Assembly: GCA_023525975.1 (NCBI GenBank)
Contig: CM042022.1
Location: forward strand, 4,561,501 to 4,625,500
DNA length: 64,000 nucleotides
Direction: 5' to 3'
DNA from: Smallanthus sonchifolius
Taxonomy: Eukaryota > Streptophyta > Magnoliopsida > Asterales > Asteraceae
Shown one piece after another: positions 32,695 to 44,253 of this stretch (its first letter is position 1; each line of letters begins with the position of its first letter). Below the pieces are notes generated by a model, which saw only the letters and a list, made by a program, of their open reading frames with translations, was not told the origin of the DNA and did no database searches. The position numbers and the translations under genes were made by a program.

Positions 32695-33285
32695 CACTAC
32701 AACAATATCACTATATCCCGACGATTTTTTTTAACCCTATAGCGACGACTTGTCGTCGGTATAGGCTATGCCGACGACATGTCGTCGGTATTGCTTCGTC
32801 CCAATAGGTCAAAGATGTTGTCGGTATAGGTGTCGTCGGCATAGGTCGACCTAGACCTATGCAGACGACATGTCGTCGGTATAGGGTTTAATTAAAAAAT
32901 TCAAAAAGAAATTCTATACCGACGACAGCTTCTGGACTTATCCGGACGACAAGTCGTCGGTAAAGACCCAACCTATACCGACGACATGTCGTCGGTATAG
33001 GATATTTTCAATTTTTTTAAAAAAATTTGAAAATAACCTATACCGACGACATGTCGTCGGCATAGGCTTTTCTGTATTTTTTTTTTTTTTATTAAATTTT
33101 CAAAATTTTCCAGAAATATTTAATTTCTAATTACCAAAACCTGCAAATCAAATAATTCAAACCATTCAAAAATTGAAATCCGAAACATATTGTTCAATAC
33201 AAAAACATGTTCGACACACAAATCAAATAAAGTTGTCCGACACACAAAAAGTTGTTCAAACATTCAACAAATAACACACACAAAC
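32695..33285 (+). mobile_element. CACTA end fragment, same family as 20751
   Basis: Starts CACTACAACAATATC and follows the left end of the 8.1-kb CACTA almost base for base, with the same GACGACATGTCGTC palindromes and the same AT-rich segment after them, to about 33285. No partner end follows. It is a truncated copy or a piece of a larger broken element. Confidence 0.88.
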
Positions 33286-33982
33286 GTTTTTCATTTTTTT
33301 TTTAACTTTTGTTTTTCTTTTAATGTTGTGTACATTTTTGCATCAATCTAAGTTTGTTGATCATTGTTGACTTTGTAGACAAGAGATGTTAAATTGCTTC
33401 CTAAGTGCTTTTTGTTAACCATTCTATTATGAATGGTTAGTCATTGGCCAATATCTGACCTTATATTTATACTATGATTGGATTGAAGCCTTTGATGGGC
33501 TTGGCATATCGTTACTTTTAACATCCAACCCTGTAATATAGGTACATTACCTATCTCCTTATAATTTATCAGTCAGATAACGGGCAAAGGGGTTCATGTC
33601 AAAGCTGGTAAATTTTTTGACTGGTCAAAACAGTTCATGTTGACCCGGTAATGTTTGTTTTCTTTTTTTATGACTAGGAAAAGTTTCAATCCATTTTTGT
33701 TTTAGGAGGTTATAAACATTTTATTATGTCATTTGATACTTTAAGGTGTAATCCATTTCCCTTTTAGTTTAGTTTTTTTAAATTTACCATTTGACCCGTT
33801 AACATTAAAATAAATCGTTCGACCCGTTAACATTTTATTATGTCATGTGATAATTAAAAGATATTAATCGTTCGACCCAATTGATATATATCAATCTCAG
33901 ATGAATATTAAAATTTATCCATTTTGACATGTTATTATTTAAAAATGACGCAAGTTAACATGTTTTCAATGCATTTATGCAG

Positions 33983-34405
33983 TACACTATGTTTGATCAG
34001 TCGAAACATAAACTTTTAGACAGGAAACGGTTTTTCACCTGAATCCCTTTCTGCCTTCTCTGCCCTTTTGCTCGGTGCAATCTCTAAAAGTATAGCAATC
34101 GTTCTTACATATCCTGCCATCAGGTTTAATTTATTACTGACTTTTGTTGATTTTTTGTTTTTGTAATCTTTGTCCAATTTTCTAGACATTTTAAAGAAAT
34201 TCATACCAATGTCAAATTCATAATTGCCAAACATTCCTGATGTTATGCAGGTGCACGGTCTTGATTCAGGCTGCAGACTCGAGTGATGATGAAACCAAGG
34301 AAAATAAAAGGAAATCCCTCAAAACACTATCGAGTGTTCTCGGTGCTACTTGGAAACAAGAAGGAATATTCGGGTTTTTAAGGGATTGCAGTACTCATGA
34401 ATGTG
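33983..34405 (+). pseudogene. Peroxisomal adenine nucleotide carrier (PNC-like) gene fragment
   Basis: Two exon-like blocks separated by a GT/AG intron (34124-34250). The first reads Q-Y-T-M-F-D-Q, then after a frame change L-S-A-F-S-A-L-L-L-G-A-I-S-K-S-I and T-Y-P-A-I-R. The second continues C-T-V-L-I-Q-A-A-D and W-K-Q-E-G-I-F-G-F. This is the end of repeat 2 and the start of repeat 3 of a mitochondrial-carrier-family protein, closest to the plant peroxisomal ATP/AMP exchangers PNC1/PNC2. There is one frameshift plus stop in block 1 (near 34035) and a missing base after G-F in block 2, leading to a stop. The rest of the gene is absent. The fragment lies upstream of a Helitron-like 3' end, which suggests capture. 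Confidence 0.75.
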
Positions 34406-34947
34406 GATTTAAGTGAGCATATTGATTCACACATGCTCTTCTTCACCCAAACGATTATTTAATTTAATTTATTCTTCATTGTTTTCATCTTCGAATAAAG
34501 TTTTTGTGTCCTATGTATAGGTAACTATGCTTCCAACCTCCATTAGATATATAAGATCTCAACCGTGTAAAAGTCCCAATACAACTTAAGTTGTCATTAT
34601 TTCATTAAAACAAAGTGTTGTATTTCTTCTTGCTCATTTAGTCGCATGAACGTTGGGATTGATGTGTGGCCACATGACAGAAGGGATATGATTAGAAATG
34701 AGAATACATGTGTTGGGATGGCACATATTTAGAAGTTAAGTCAACAATGTTAGAGATCGTTTCATTTAAACAAACAAGTTGAGGATTAAGTTAAGGATTT
34801 GTAAGTTGTATAAAAAAGTATTTAGAGATTTGTGAACTCTAATTTCATTTTTTTTATTATCGTATTGGTAATGTAATTTTTAACTTCGGTTATAAATATA
34901 TATATATATATATATATTATATAATTATATCATTTTTTATTATTTCA

Positions 34948-34977
34948 ACCTGTGTAGTACACGGGTCTTTAACCTAG
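34948..34977 (+). mobile_element. Helitron-like 3' terminus
   Basis: ACCTGTGTA (34948-34956) and TACACGGGT (34958-34966) form a hairpin with one G-U pair. Seven bases later the sequence ends CTAG (34974-34977) followed by T, matching the plant Helitron rule of a 3' hairpin, CTRR and insertion before T. The 5' end was not located; DNA upstream includes the carrier fragment at 33983-34405. Confidence 0.55.
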
Positions 34978-35269
34978 TATATTATATATACTAAGGATAG
35001 AAAACAAAATTCAAAATATATAAAAATTAATATATAATTGGGTTTGAAAATACGTTAATTACTATTTAATGTAATTTAACTTTCATTTACTATTTGATTG
35101 AAAATAAAAGTTATATAATTAGATTTTAAAGTTTCTTATGATAAATGATAATTTAAAATAAATGTGTCTTATTAGTATAATTAATATTTTCTTTAAAAAT
35201 ATATTATTATTAAAAGATAAAGATGTATTTAATAAGAGAGAGAGACGAGAAAAAATGATGATAATGAAT

Positions 35270-35320
35270 ATGGAGGCGACACGTGTCATGAAAAAACATT
35301 TATTTATTATATAGTATAGA
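35270..35320 (-). mobile_element. Helitron-like 5' terminus (minus strand)
   Basis: On the minus strand the sequence starts TCTATACTATATAATA after an A and continues to GACACGTGTC some 30 bases later. TCTATACTATA is a common start of plant Helitrons. The matching 3' end was not found. It faces the plus-strand Helitron end at 34977 about 340 bp away. Confidence 0.45.
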
Positions 35321-35718
35321 TTGTTAGGATATATTGCCAAAGTACAAAAAAAAGGAGTTAGCTAAAAAGTTTTTGTTTCTAATCAAGAACTAAGATTTGA
35401 CAAACTATACTTCTATTGATTGAAACTTCCGGTTCATTTTCTTCCTTGTTCTTGACAAGCATCATCAGCCTAATATACAAGGCCATACGATGCGTCGTTT
35501 TGATCCAAACGACACAACCCTAAAACATGTGTATTATAGTTTCTAACTTTGGGTTTTTACATACACAACCCTTGACTCTTATACAAATACATAAAGACTC
35601 TAAACATACTTTCTAAAATGACATAAATGACCCAGACTATTATTTAGTTTAATATTTCAATACTCCCCCTAAAACTAAATATAGTTTAAAGAAGGTCTTT
35701 CACTTGCTTGATTTCTCT

Positions 35719-36635
35719 TTACAGTAGCACTGGTTCTTCATCACACGCGAGATGAACCTTTTGATCTTCTTCTTTCCCCTTATCCTTCCAGTAGGTGCAT
35801 TCTTTTGCATAGTGATCGTAGTTACCACATTCATAACACCTAACATTACTCTTGTCTTTGTTTACTCGATCCGCACTTGTTCCACATCCTCTTCCTCCTC
35901 TAAAAGAACCTCTTCCACGTCCTCTACCATGGCTTTGTGTACCACGACCTTTACCATGATGTCAACTTTCAGAATTACTTGCATTTGCCATCGGGAGCTT
36001 TCCTTGATTATTATTCTTCGATTCGTCTTAGCTTTTGAGGCGTTCTTCAAAGGCTATCATCCTTCCCACTGCTTCTTCAAATGACATTTTATCAACTTCT
36101 GAATACTGCTTAATAGTTGTCACGATTGGTACAAACTTCTTTGGAATCAAGTTAAGCAGCTTTGTCACAATTGTTTTGTCTTTAAGAGTTTCACTGAGGG
36201 TTTTAAACATAGCCTTTATACTACCCAACTTTCCTGAGAAGTCACTTACAGTTTCATTTTCTTTCATCCTCAAGGCCTTTAATTTGCTCCTCAAAGTTTG
36301 TATACGTGCTTTCTGAACGAGATTTGCTCCAAGGTATCGAACTTTAATCGATTCCCACACTTCCTTTGCACTTGAGTATTGTGCAACTTGCATTAGGACA
36401 TCCTCTGGCAGTGTTTAGAGGATCATTGCTTTTGTTGTATTAGTCTTCTTTTCATCTACTTCCTCCTTAGCACCAATTTTCTCCCAAAGGCCATACGCCT
36501 TTAATATTGTTTCCATCAACACTACCACATAGTGTAGTTTGTTTCAGTCAACTTTGGGCATTGAAGCGAAACATTCCCTTGTTCGCATGATGGTGCCGAC
36601 GTACTTCCTTCTTTCTTATCTTCCTTTCCCGTCAT
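35719..36635 (-). pseudogene. Copia-type gag (UBN2-like), broken
   Basis: Begins M-T-G-K-E-D at 36635. N-terminal N-V-S-L-Q-C-P-K-L-T-E-T-N-Y is the usual copia gag start. After W the frame shifts (36522), resumes as E-T-I-L-K-A-Y-G-L-W-E, meets a TAA near 36418, then runs openly as M-Q-V-A-Q-Y-S-S-A-K-E-V-W to E-E-R-L-K-S (36393-36028). A zinc knuckle C-Y-E-C-G-N-Y-D-H-Y-A-K-E-C lies near 35828-35790. The frame stops at 35721-35719, just before the PPT. Gag forms the particle that packages RNA. At least one frameshift and one stop mean this copy is dead. Confidence 0.85.
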
Positions 36636-36744
36636 GCTTTCTTTCCTTTTTTCTTGCTTTATTGTTGAACTTGCTTTCCTCCTTTGAACTTGTTTTATCC
36701 TTGCTCTTTTTTTCTTGTTACTTCTTTTATCGTCCCACACAGGT

Positions 36745-37020
36745 TTGATCATACCACACATGTTTTTTCCTTGCTTACCACACAAATTTTCTTCTTGCTT
36801 GTACCACACAGGTTTTCTTGGTTGCCACACAGGTCTTGATTCAACACAGGTCTTGATTACCACACAAGTCTTGATTGTCATACAGGTCTTGATGCCACGC
36901 AGGTCTTGATTGCCACACGGGTCTTAGTTGCCACACAAGTCTTGATGCCACACAGGTCTTGATGCCACACAAGTCTTGATGCCACACAGTTCTTGATGCC
37001 ACACATGTCTTGATGTACGA
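36745..37020 (-). repeat. Short direct repeats in the gag-only element leader
   Basis: On the plus strand about a dozen degenerate copies of TGCCACACAGGTCTTGA, spaced about 17-20 bp, lie upstream of the gag start on the minus strand. They are direct, not inverted. They give an open minus-strand frame by chance because the period is often a multiple of three. Confidence 0.7.
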
Positions 37021-37776
37021 ACCACTCGGGTCCGATGTTTTAGCTACTTGTTGTAACCCGGACTGCGTTTCTTGTTTTTGCTACCAAACTTGGTCTGCAA
37101 CAACCCCTTCTATTCTTTCCTTTTTTGTGATCCCTTTGTCAACTTTGATTCATGATCTAGGGTCTTTGTTCTTAATTCACGATTCTGGATTTTGAAACAA
37201 AGGGTTCTAACACTTTCGCGTTATCGTTTTATTTGCAAGAATCAAAAGCATGATAGTTCAATTCCTTTACGAATTCATTTTAGACTTTGAATTTACTAGG
37301 GAACTTAAACAATCAAGAGATTTGATTGTGATTGATTTGCAATTCAAAACTAAAACCAGATTTAAAAGAAATGAAAACCCGGTTAAGATGATTCTCGCTA
37401 TTGATTCTATTGAAAGTGGTTGCCTTCAATTGTTCTTCCCTCTTTAGTAACGATGTGTAGACCAAGAAACACAATCCTCTCCTTCTTTTCGAAATCGACC
37501 GTTGCTGTGATTCAAAAAAAGACGCCTTCTTCTTCTTTCTCCCATCTGATCGTTTGATATAAAAGAACAGATTTCCGAGTTCTAATGTGCGCCTCCTACT
37601 TCTCATGTTTGATTTGATTAAATGCAGGCTTCTTGCTTTCTTCATTTGACCAATTAAAAACATGCTTCCTTTTTCGATTGATTGCACATAACATAAACGT
37701 TGGTCCCTCCTTTCCCTCTGATTGATTTTAGTACTTGTGCTGCCCTTCTTTTTCTCTTGGATCGATTAACTTGGTG

Positions 37777-37788
37777 CTCTGATACCAA
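37777..37788 (-). other. Primer-binding site (tRNA-iMet) of gag-only element
   Basis: GCTCTGATACCA on the plus strand is TGGTATCAGAGC on the minus strand, one base inside the LTR at 37790. Confidence 0.9.
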
Positions 37789-37902
37789 TAGTTGGTAATC
37801 AAGAACAAAGATTTGACAAACTATACTTTTATTGATTGAAACTTTCAGTACATTTACTTCCTTGTTCTTGACAGACATCATCAGACTTATATAGAAGACC
37901 AT

Positions 37903-38341
37903 TAGGGGTGTTCAATATTTGGTTTCAAACCGATTAAACCGATAACCGAATCGAAACCGAAACCGTTTAAAACCAAACCGAATATGTATTTTGGTTTTTG
38001 GTTTGGTTTAGGTTTCAAGATTTTGAATTTGGTTTTAACCGAAAAACCCGAATTAGGTTATACCACTATTTTAAATCATTATTTGATAAAGGTATGTTTT
38101 TATTTAGACTTTCCTAAAATTTTGTGTTATTTAAACCGAATAAGTTATGGCTACCAAATTTTTTTTTTTTGCTAATTCGGTTTGCTAGGTTCAAACCAAA
38201 AACCAAACCGAATTACAATGTGGTTTTAGGTTTGGATTAGGTTTCCTTAAATATGGTTCGGTTGGATTGTGATTTCAACCAAAAAAAATCCTAACCCGAA
38301 TAACCTGAAAAACCCGCAACCCGATCCGATGAACACCCCTA
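37903..38341. mobile_element. hAT-type MITE in the 37790-38525 LTR
   Basis: A 439-bp element with a 12-bp terminal inverted repeat (TAGGGGTGTTCA ... TGAACACCCCTA) and a perfect 8-bp target duplication AAGACCAT (37895-37902 and 38342-38349). The 8-bp duplication and TAGGGGTG end are diagnostic of hAT. The interior is made of AACCGAAACCG-like words and has no coding capacity. Removing it restores LTR length to 289 bp. Confidence 0.95.
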
Positions 38342-38719
38342 AAGACCATACGACATTTCGTTTTGATCCAAATGACACAACCCTAAAACATGCGTATTAC
38401 AGTTTCTAACTTTGGGTTTTTACATATACATCCCTTGACTCTTATACATATACATAAAGACTCCAAACATACTTTCTAAAATGACATAAACGACCCAAAC
38501 TATTACTTAGTTTAATATTTCAATAGTTTTTAGGGTTGATACCTATGAATATTAGTGAAGTTGTCTAATACTAACTGGTGTGGTCGGAAGGAACTATGTG
38601 ATCATTAGAAACAAACGTGAAAGTAATTGTTGATAATTAACATGAAAGTTGTTGATAGTGTGTTAGTGTTGATGAGAAGATGGTTATGATAGAAGTAAAG
38701 TTACTACAGAGGTTATAAC

Positions 38720-39310
38720 CACTACTAGAAAAAAACGTGTTTCCGATGCACAAGTGCATCGCAAATGCATCGGAAACACTAAATTCCGATAAATTTGTGA
38801 CAAAAAAGTTTTGTCGGAAAAAACCCTAGTTGGAAAACATTTGCGACAAAATTCTGACACAATTTGTAACAAAACAATTGCGTAATTTCCGATACAATCT
38901 TAATCATAAATAAAAGGATTTACTTTAACTTCTAATATTATTACAATTATTAACAAAAACTACTAATTTTTGTGTTTTTTAGATTTATTTTAGTTATTTT
39001 TTATTTTTTTAATTAATAATTTAAATAATAAGTTTTGTTGCATGTGTCAGAATATTTCCGACACATTTTCATCGGATTTTAATTTTTAATTTTAATTATT
39101 ATTTATTTAATTATACAGAAAACTAAATAATTCGTTTTGTCACAAATGTGTAGGAAATTCCGACGCAAATAATAAAAAAGTATTTATTATTTCTTTTTTT
39201 ATTTACTTTTATATAAAATTACATAGTTAGTTTTGTCGCAAATGTGTCGGAATTTCCGACACATTTCCGACACAAATAATTAAAAAAAGTTTAAAAATCC
39301 GAATTTTTTC
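38720..39310 (+). mobile_element. CACTA end fragment, second family
   Basis: Starts CACTACTAGAAAAAAAC, a common plant CACTA terminus, followed by subterminal words such as TTCCGATGCA, GCATCGGAAA and GTGTCGGAATTTCCGACAC in both orientations up to about 39310. The opposite end was not found in the window. Confidence 0.75.
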
Positions 39311-39727
39311 TGCACAAAAATAATATTATCCAGATTTTTATACTAAAAAATGAAGGAAAAACCAAATCTACCCACAAATAATTCCAAAAAATGTTTACAA
39401 AGCAACCACAAATACAATAACCTATTCCAAAAAATGTTTACAAAGCAACCACAAATACAATAACCTAATAGAAAAAGAAGAAAATAATGGTATGATTAAC
39501 ATAAACACTCATCTAGAGTTACAAACCTTGATTTAGTGTTGAAACAATATCGAAAAGTTTTACTCCAACAAAACTTGCAATCGTTACCAAAACTCAATCA
39601 ATAGTACTGATATAGAATTCTACAAATTTTGATTCATTCCATCAATTCAAAAAATGAATCAAATGCTTTGAAGGTCTATAAAGAAATGATTTGGAGCATA
39701 GAACACAAAAGCAAATAGAATCACTTG

Positions 39728-40760
39728 AGAGCGCGAGAAAGAACATCCAAACTGTAACCGTTGCTACTGTACATGAAGATTGGTGAAGTGTTAGAGATTT
39801 ATGCCATTTTCTGAAACCGTTTTATGATGTTACTTTGAGGGTCTCCGCAACACTTGATGTAACATCAAACTCATGCATAGAAGAGATGTATTCCATTTGT
39901 AACGTATTAGATGAATCTATTGGCAGTCCTAGCTTTGTCAGGTTGCAATGGCAATAAAGTCAAAGTTTGATAAGTATTTTGGAAGCATACATAAAATGAA
40001 CTAATTGTAATATTTTACTTTGATTCTAGACCCAAGGAGCAAAGAAAAGTTTTCGGAGATACTATTTGTCGATCGTTATCAGAAAAATTTGGCGGTGGAG
40101 AATAGGAAATTTGTTATGGAATCTTTGTGTGAATTATATGATGAGTATGTTAGAATTCATTCCCAAAGTTCTAGTAGTATAGAGTTTTTTCACTTCATCG
40201 ATATTAGATAAAATATAAAACCCAGAAAATATGACATCAAAACCATAATTCATAAACAAACTAAAGAAACAGATGAAAACACATAGAGTTGAAACCGTTG
40301 GCAAGTTATACAAATTTTTCAATGAAACTTTCGAAGAGGATTCTGATAACTTCAGTGTTTTAGATTGGTGGAAAGTTAATAGCCCGAGATTACTGATTCT
40401 ATCCCTAATGGCTAGAGACTTATTCACCTTCCCGTGTCAGCGATTGCTTCTTAATTAGTTTTTAGCACGAGTGGGAAGGTTTTAGACCCGTCTAGGAGTT
40501 CTTTGACTCCTACGGTTGTTGAGAGTTTGATCTGCACTCAAGACTGGCTTTGTGATATCTCAACTTCAAGCAACAAACTCATAAGTGAAGAAGATTGGGA
40601 TACACTCCAAGCAATTGATAAAGGTATTTTTATTTTTACTTATTTTTTAAATGTTTCTTAATGTTATATCTAACCATTGTAATTTTTTTTAATATAACTT
40701 TGGAAATAGAAGAGCAGACATGAAGTTTCCAATGCCAACCGTGAAGAGTGAAGACGATTA
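39728..40760 (+). pseudogene. Decayed hAT-family transposase (RICESLEEPER-like)
   Basis: Three blocks in changing frames. 39775-39955 reads L-C-H-F-L-K-P-F-Y-D-V-T and S-C-I-E-E-M-Y. 40018-40200 reads L-I-L-D-P-R-S-K-E-K-F. 40273-40630 reads L-D-W-W-K-V-N-S-P-R, then after frame changes F-S-T-S-G-K-V-L-D-P-S-R-S-S-L-T-P and E-S-L-I-C-T-Q-D-W-L. These match the plant hAT RNase-H-like region and the C-terminal hAT dimerisation domain. Multiple stops show a dead copy. The N-terminal BED zinc finger is missing. It may be unrelated to the CACTA end just upstream. Intact enzymes bind and excise hAT ends. Confidence 0.82.
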
Positions 40761-41458
40761 AGAAATTTATTTTATTGGTTATGTTTATTGATACATTTGT
40801 TTTTTATTGAGATGCTTACTAGTCATTTGTCAAGTTAGTATTTTTCGGATTAAGAACCTTTTATCTTTCTTTTTATATTTTGCTATGTTTCAGTTGTTTA
40901 ATCTCAATTTTGCTTGCTAATATTCCTTGCTAACACCTTGTTTTACCTTGTGTTATTAATTGGCCCAAAAATGGATTTATTGGCCCAAAAAACGTGGAGT
41001 GAGTTTAAGCCCAATTGTGCCTTAGTCTTTCATTGCTTAAAAAATCTCATGCTCATACAAGACACAAGGTCAAGGTCCGGTCAGTTTAAGCCCATTTGTG
41101 CCCATCAGCTAACCCAAATACCGATTACCCGAACATTAGTAGGTTCGGTATTCGGGTAAGATTTTCTAACTCCAAAAACCCAAATTACCCGACTCGAATG
41201 GAAAACCTATGAGAATAGGCCTATTTCTTCATAACCCACTTGAGTACTTGACCAAGGTTAGCCCAACCCAGGTGAGCCCAATAACAGTTGATAAGTTTTG
41301 GCAAACCTACTTCCGTGTTCCGTTCTCACCTCTCCTATCTTTCTGTAGCCTGCCTTGTAATTCTAATCACTAAAAGAGTGAATTTATAGGGTAATTTGTT
41401 GGCAAACACATGAATTTTCATTTTTAATCACTAAAAGAGTATATACACTTATACCCTA
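40761..41458. other. No recognised feature
   Basis: About 700 bp of AT-rich DNA with ATTGGCCCAAAAA words at 40959 and 40981. No gene, inverted repeat or RNA could be supported. 41459-41461 is the TAA duplication of the next MITE. Confidence 0.5.
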
Positions 41459-41461
41459 TAA

Positions 41462-41687
41462 GACTGAGTGTAGTGGGCTAACGGACAACCTACACATCAG
41501 TCAAATGGGGCGTTAAACACCATGACGAGTGTGCCAAAGAGGGGTGCCAAAGAGGGGTGCCAAAGAGCGGGGCGTGAGGGGTTAACAGGTGCGAGGGTAG
41601 CAGGCTCTGTGTGTGTTGAGGTGAGCCAATCAGAGATGAAAGTGGGGGCGCCAAGAGGGTGGGGGCGTTGCCCCACTACACGTAGTC
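41462..41687. mobile_element. PIF/Harbinger-like MITE (226 bp)
   Basis: Terminal inverted repeat GACTGAGTGTAGTGGG against CCCACTACACGTAGTC (two mismatches) with target duplication TAA (41459-41461 and 41688-41690). The TWA-type 3-bp duplication is typical of PIF/Harbinger (Tourist-like). The interior is GC-rich, with GTGCCAAAGAGGG repeated three times at about 41530-41570. Open frames here are incidental. Confidence 0.88.
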
Positions 41688-41969
41688 TAAACATGGTTAA
41701 TAGTGTTAAAGGAACCAGAAAAGTACTGATGCTAGTACATACTTTTTGTTTATTTCCAGTTAACTGTTGCATCACAAACTGTAAAAATAGCATGTAAAAT
41801 TTGTATCATATGATACACATTAATACCTTTTTATCGTCTAACAAACATGCACATGAAGGTTATCTATGCTTATAAAATATAAAATCCATCTTGCTTCACA
41901 TGCAATTATTGTAAAAAATAAAATTTGAAAAATAGTTATAAATTGGTTTTTGTTAATAGACAAGAAATC

Positions 41970-44182
41970 TGTTAGGACACTAATTGTCCAAGTCTTGTTA
42001 GTTAAAATTTAGGGACTAGATTGTATTTAGTCTAAAGTTGTATTTAGAATAGAATATGTATTATTTATAACTAGAAGGACTAGGTGCGTCAAGTTCAATA
42101 GATGGAAACCTACATCTATATGAAGCGGCGATTGGCAAACGAGACACACCTGCTGAATGTGTGTGAAGCGGTTCGAAGAGAAACGACTCAACGATTAGAG
42201 TAGGGGCTATATATATAGAAATCGATGGAGTCTGTAAATTTTTAACCCATATTGGTTGATTAATGCAATACGTTGTTTGGGTTCATCCCTGTTGTTTTTG
42301 TTCGTTGTATATTATGATTCTTGATTAATTGCTGTTTGAAATCGATGGTCCCTGGGCTGTGAATTGGTATCAGAGCCGATGGCTCGAAATCGATTGGATC
42401 ATCGATTGCAAAACATAAACCAAGAATTTGTTTTGATCTGTTTCAATTTAAAAGGAAGGGCCGATCATCAGAAGTATATTTTTTCGGCTTATAGTCCAAT
42501 TGGTGAGAAAGAGAGACCGATCTGTTGTCATGGAAATGAGAAGGGGCTGTTTGTGATCGCGAGGAAGAAGACACAACCAGAGAGAAAGTTGTTGTTGCGA
42601 TCGGTGCAGTCAAGAAAAGGCAAAGTCGGTGTTTGTGTGTTTTTGGTTGGACTATGGAGAATTTGGAAGAAGTATAGATGTTCGGTTTGTTCGTTAAAGG
42701 ATCAGTGAGAATAAGATGTTCGTGAAGGAAATTATTGAAGAAGGAATTGTTGGGTGTTGGAATTCACAGGAAACATCAGAGAAGAACAAGAACAGGCCAG
42801 AAAGTTTTTTTAGAAAATTGCTATTTTGTTGCTGTGCTATGAAAACAGAGACAAAGCCATACGGCTGTTATTTTTATGAGATTTGGTTCATCAAAAGGAA
42901 AGGCCATAATGGCTGTAATAAGGAACGATTGGAACCAGGAACGTTACGGATCGTGTGCAAACTGGGAGAAAGGAATGCGTGTTCATGGTGTATGGCATAT
43001 CCAGGAAGGATTAGAGGCCATGGTAAAAGCAATAGTGGGTCAGGATGACTAGAGAAAATTGCTCAGTGAGGAACACAGTTGGATTCTCAAATTTGCAACG
43101 AATTCAAAAAAAGGAAAGACAAAGTGTGGCAAGCAACAAACAAGAGAAGAGTGACAAGAACAAGGGAGACGTTGAAACATGGGTTAACAATTAGGGGGTG
43201 ATGTTAGCCTAGTAATTGTTCAACCCAAGTTTAAGAGAAACGGGTCAAAAGTATAATTGGTGCAAAGCTTAGGTAGAATACTGTTATAACGAAAGGGAAA
43301 AGGACTGGTATTGGTTCACAAATTAGAAACAAACACATGAGGTTGTTTGTTGGTGATTCGGGTGTTACAAAGATAGAAGCAACAAAGAAAAGAGGAACAC
43401 TAGTGAGTGTTTATTGTTGTGCAAACACAAGGAAGAACTGTTATGGTATAGACTTAGACTCGATACAAGGCTGTAAAGAGAAATTCCAAGGAGATGCACA
43501 AGAGGCTGGACTTATGCAAAAGAAAGCAGTGGAGAGATAGCAAAGAAACTATGAAGACAAGGATCACAGAGAGAGAAGTGATGGATGTTACTGCAGGGTG
43601 CATGGATAGTTCAAAAGATGATGCATAAAGGAATAAAGGTAGAAGTAAAGTCAAGTGGAGAACAATTCAAGGAACACACTCGAATGGAGAGCAGGAAAAG
43701 AAGGACAATAGTTTAAATAGTTACCAGAGAAAGTATGAAGCAGAAGCATCAAAATTCAAAGAACAAGACTTAAACAATTAGGGGGGAACTGTTGGACACT
43801 AATTGTCCAAGTCTTGTTAGTTAAAATTTAGGGACTAGATTGTATTTAGTCTAAAGTTGTATTTAGAATAGAATATGTATTATTTATAATTAGAAGGACT
43901 AGGTGTGTCAAATTCAAAAGATAGAAACCTACATCCATATGAAGCGACGATTGGGAAACGAGACACGCCTGCTGAATGTGTATGAAGCGGTTCAAAAAGA
44001 AACGACGCAACGATTAGAGTAGGGGCTATATATATAGAAATCGATGGAGTCTGTAAATTTTTAACCCATATTGGTTCGATTAATGCAATACGTTGTTTGG
44101 GTTCATCCCTGTTGTTTTTGTTCGTTGTATATTATGATTCTTGATTAATTATTGTTTGAAATCGATGGTCCCTGGGCTGTGA
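41970..44182 (+). mobile_element. Non-autonomous LTR element (TRIM/LARD-like), 2.2 kb
   Basis: LTRs 41970-42362 and 43790-44182, both 393 bp, begin TGTTAGGACAC / TGTTGGACAC and end GGGCTGTGA. Target duplication AAATC (41965-41969 and 44183-44187). Primer site TGGTATCAGAGC at 42365-42376; polypurine tract ATTAGGGGGGAAC before 43790. The 1427-bp interior has short frames (for example 42364-42708) that I do not recognise as gag or pol. Each LTR starts with a GGACA...TGTCC hairpin. Sequence style suggests copia ancestry. It depends on proteins from another element. Confidence 0.93.
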
Positions 44183-44253
44183 AAATCACATATATTAATC
44201 TTGACATTATGAATCAATGCTGCACCTGTTAACAAATATTTTGTAGCTTTCAC

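Larger units (their letters stand above)
35374..38525 (-). mobile_element. Gag-only copia retroelement (TR-GAG type)
   Basis: Two LTRs of exactly 289 bp each (35374-35662; 37790-38525 after removing a 439-bp MITE and its 8-bp duplication) and a 5-bp target duplication GTTTT (35369-35373 and 38526-38530). On the minus strand: LTR, Met primer site, leader with short direct repeats, a copia gag, stop, polypurine tract AGGGGGAG, LTR. There is no protease, integrase, RT or RNase H, and gag runs nearly to the PPT. This is the layout described for terminal-repeat retrotransposons with a GAG domain. It would need an autonomous copia for mobility. Gag is now broken. Confidence 0.9.

Noticed and set aside
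34940..35320. A single 340-bp Helitron between the two termini
   Set aside because: The 3' hairpin/CTAG and the TC start are on opposite strands, so they cannot be the two ends of one element.
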